Both the position numbers and the translations under genes were made by a program. 7,254 nucleotides of DNA from CAZTLI01 sp964614375 (GTDB lineage: Bacteria > Chloroflexota > Anaerolineae > Aggregatilineales > Phototrophicaceae): the NCBI GenBank assembly GCA_964614375.1, contig CAZTLI010000277.1, positions 1-7,254 of the forward strand, in the 5' to 3' direction. Positions 6,133 to 7,254 of the stretch are shown here, in pieces (within the stretch, counting starts at the first letter, position 1; every line of letters starts with the position of its first letter). The notes below the pieces were generated by a model. The model was not told where the DNA came from and did not search any database. It saw nothing but the letters and a program-made list of their open reading frames with translations.

Positions 6133-6222
6133 ATTTGCAGCGTGGATTTCACAACAAAATCGGAGAATGTCCCGGGATGTACCGAGAATGGCACAGCGTG
6201 AGATCGCCACCAGACTCCTGAA

Positions 6223-6246
6223 AATTCTCCTTACGTAAGGAGAATT
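6223..6246. promoter_or_regulatory. 24-bp perfect palindrome after the LmbU-like gene, candidate site or terminator
   Basis: The left half-site is AATTCTCCTTAC (6223-6234), and the right half (6235-6246) is its exact complement. CTG and CAG flank it and can pair further if two A residues bulge. It starts 34 bases after the stop codon at 6280. On the minus strand the arm runs into TTTTCAGG, so it could be a weak intrinsic terminator of the parA operon. Its outer hexamers AATTCT/AGAATT are the same as in the palindrome inside the gene, which a simple terminator would not require. Confidence 0.6.
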
Positions 6247-6279
6247 CAGCCTAAAAATGCACAATGAATGTCGATTCGC

Positions 6280-6972
6280 TCAGTCTTTGATGGCGTCAAT
6301 CTGGGCGATAAGATGGGCGAGATGGTCACGCAGTTGATGACGATCAGCGGGGTTCATCCGCTTGAGTTTGATGGGGGTGAAGAATTTCGACAGGCGCTCA
6401 ATCGGCTTTTGCCATGCTGGAGTGGTGCTGTTCGCTGGCGGATTAAGCGCCTGCTGGATGTGGCTTTTCAGCGTGGCGACAGACCAGTCCTTTTCCTCCG
6501 CCAGTTCCAACCAGTGCCGTTGGCTATCGGGTGGCAGCGCCGCGACGAGGCGGTGATGCGAAAAGGACAAATTCTTGATTCGAATCAAGAATTGCACATT
6601 GCGACACACGGACGCATAGGAATAAAGGGTGTTGACATCGAGGCCGACCACTTCGGCAATTTGCGCGGCAGTTTCGCCCCAACGGGTCTCGCCATAGGCC
6701 AGCCAATCGCCCAACAACCATTGCAGCGACCCCTCTAAACGCGCCAGCATTTCACCGAGCGATTCAAACTCCTCTGGCGATAAATCGGTGTCTGGCGGGA
6801 GGCCAATTGCCGTGAGATTGATCCGCCCGAAGCGAAAGCCTTCGTCTGTCTGGCGCAGATAACCCCCACGCCGCGACTCATCGCCAAAAATATGGGCCGC
6901 GACTTCACCCGCCGATTCGGTATTCACCAGCGCGTCAAAGTCGATACTGGCACGTTCACGCTTCCTAGACAC
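6280..6972 (-). CDS. LmbU-like helix-turn-helix DNA-binding protein paired with ParA
   Basis: The protein has 230 residues and starts at GTG 6972, set by a perfect AGGAGG (6979-6984) six bases upstream. The frame is open to an ATG at 7029, but that start lacks such support. Residues 64-172 carry the recognisable block: FESLGEMLARLEGSLQWLLGDWLAYGETRWG (69-99), a probable helix-turn-helix around 101-124, then NLSFSHHRLVAALPP (134-148) and WSVATLKSHI (163-172). From memory this pattern is shared with the Streptomyces regulator LmbU and related proteins on plasmids and chromosomes. The C-terminal tail (188-230) is basic, then helical. The upstream neighbour is a ParA ATPase overlapping by 8 bases, so the two are translationally coupled. 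That places this protein where ParB normally sits, yet it has no ParB/Srx-type CTPase motif. It may be a centromere-binding adaptor or a regulator of the operon. Residues 127-135 are encoded by a 24-bp palindrome. Confidence 0.75.
   Translation of the reverse strand: MSRKRERASIDFDALVNTESAGEVAAHIFGDESRRGGYLRQTDEGFRFGRINLTAIGLPPDTDLSPEEFESLGEMLARLEGSLQWLLGDWLAYGETRWGETAAQIAEVVGLDVNTLYSYASVCRNVQFLIRIKNLSFSHHRLVAALPPDSQRHWLELAEEKDWSVATLKSHIQQALNPPANSTTPAWQKPIERLSKFFTPIKLKRMNPADRHQLRDHLAHLIAQIDAIKD
6570..6593. promoter_or_regulatory. 24-bp perfect palindrome inside the LmbU-like gene (copy 2)
   Basis: The left half-site is AATTCTTGATTC (6570-6581), and the right half (6582-6593) is its exact complement. 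The inner 16 bases equal the palindrome at 6117-6132, and the outer hexamers equal those at 6223-6246. It encodes residues 127-135 (QFLIRIKNL) of the LmbU-like protein, just before the conserved LSFSHH motif. It is therefore a DNA site embedded in coding sequence, possibly a centromere or operator read by the protein itself. Confidence 0.65.
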
Positions 6973-7254
6973 GGACGACCTCCTGCTGGAAGTGATCGAC
7001 CAGTGCCCATGCTTCGGCAGCAGCGTCACCTACCTGTAATGACCAGACCGGACGATGCAAGCGGCTGGCTTCTGTCCAAATCGTCCGCAGCGGCAGGGGC
7101 GTCCAGACTAGATTGCCAAACGCCTTTTGCAATTCGCCCAGATATTCCTGATGTTCGAGCGTTTTGCGGCGGAACATGGTCGGGACGATACCCAGCGTAT
7201 GAATGGGTTTGATATTGTGTTCGCGGCGTTTTTGATTGGCTTTTTCGCGATGCG
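6965..7254 (-). CDS. parA: ParA-family ATPase, C-terminal part, cut by window edge
   Basis: The frame is open from the window edge to TAG 6967-6965; 95 residues are visible. The translation shows the ParA C-terminal pattern: an Asn/Lys/Arg-rich helix, the strand HTLGIVPTMF with a following Arg/Lys pair, a helix LGELQKAFGNLVW, then PLPLRTIWTEASRLHRPV, which corresponds to the 'Ip.s....eA...g.pv' motif, and the closing helix AAAEAWALVDHFQQEV. The Walker A and deviant Walker motifs must lie outside the window. ParA ATPases bind DNA non-specifically when ATP-loaded and position plasmids, chromosomes or other cargo with a partner protein. The last codons contain the ribosome binding site and start of the next gene (8-base overlap), showing an operon. 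Plasmid and chromosomal origin cannot be told apart here. Confidence 0.83.
   Translation of the reverse strand, partial: HREKANQKRREHNIKPIHTLGIVPTMFRRKTLEHQEYLGELQKAFGNLVWTPLPLRTIWTEASRLHRPVWSLQVGDAAAEAWALVDHFQQEVVRV
6979..6984 (-). promoter_or_regulatory. AGGAGG ribosome binding site inside parA
   Basis: A full AGGAGG lies six bases before GTG 6972, within the codons for the last ParA residues. It decides the start of the LmbU-like gene and implies coupled translation of the pair. Confidence 0.8.

Larger units (their letters stand above)
6025..6279. other. Intergenic region carrying two palindromic sites
   Basis: This gap between the LmbU-like gene and the Uma2 gene (both minus strand) holds the palindromes at 6117-6132 and 6223-6246, described separately. 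Between them lie an 8-bp palindrome, TCCCGGGA (6170-6177), and three short copies of (C/G)GAGAAT (6162, 6183, 6239). The Uma2 leader and its possible -10 box are at the low-coordinate end. Frames of 62-65 codons across the region are not credible genes. Confidence 0.6.

Noticed and set aside
6268..6738. 156-codon plus-strand frame opposite the LmbU-like gene
   Set aside because: Antisense to a gene with a perfect ribosome binding site and conserved block.
6973..7029. Longer start (ATG 7029) for the LmbU-like protein
   Set aside because: It would overlap parA by 65 bases and lacks a good ribosome binding site. GTG 6972 has AGGAGG at ideal spacing.

Overview
The window has the look of a free-living Gram-negative-like or monoderm bacterium with moderately high GC. 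My best guess is a member of the Chloroflexota. This is inferred from a lipoprotein whose lipobox runs straight into a Gly and Asp/Ser/Thr-rich spacer, a Uma2-family nuclease gene, an IS200/IS605-type TnpB, and an LmbU-like DNA-binding protein. No rRNA, tRNA or CRISPR array is visible, so the assignment rests on gene style alone.

Left part, + strand (1-4009). The window opens inside a TnpB gene of an IS200/IS605-group element. Its right-end hairpin (551-571) lies only about 45 bases before the start of a large molybdenum hydroxylase (617-3214). That enzyme fuses the two-[2Fe-2S] electron-transfer module to the molybdopterin-binding catalytic module, and it resembles the selenium-dependent xanthine dehydrogenase/XdhD group. 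A small lipoprotein (3365-3901) follows, with its own candidate promoter, a strong Shine-Dalgarno and a downstream intrinsic terminator.

Middle part (4010-6024), genes on the - strand. A Nudix hydrolase (4279-4818) and a Uma2-family PD-(D/E)xK protein (5452-6024) flank about 630 bases without a recognisable conserved gene. That stretch is rich in inverted and short direct repeats and holds one possible 36-residue membrane microprotein.

Right part, - strand (6025-7254). The C-terminal third of a ParA-type ATPase overlaps by 8 bases the start of an LmbU-like helix-turn-helix protein, which has a perfect AGGAGG ribosome binding site inside the parA end. This is a ParA plus DNA-binding-protein pair in the usual parAB order, but the second protein is not a canonical ParB. 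Around it lies the most striking signal in the window: two perfect 24-bp palindromes (6223-6246 and 6570-6593) with identical outer hexamers, plus a third site (6117-6132) whose 16-bp core is identical to the one inside the gene. They are candidate binding sites (centromere or operator) for the protein encoded there.

The genes do not form one pathway. The left half is a metabolic oxidoreductase next to a mobile element. The right half looks like a partition or regulatory module with accessory genes.
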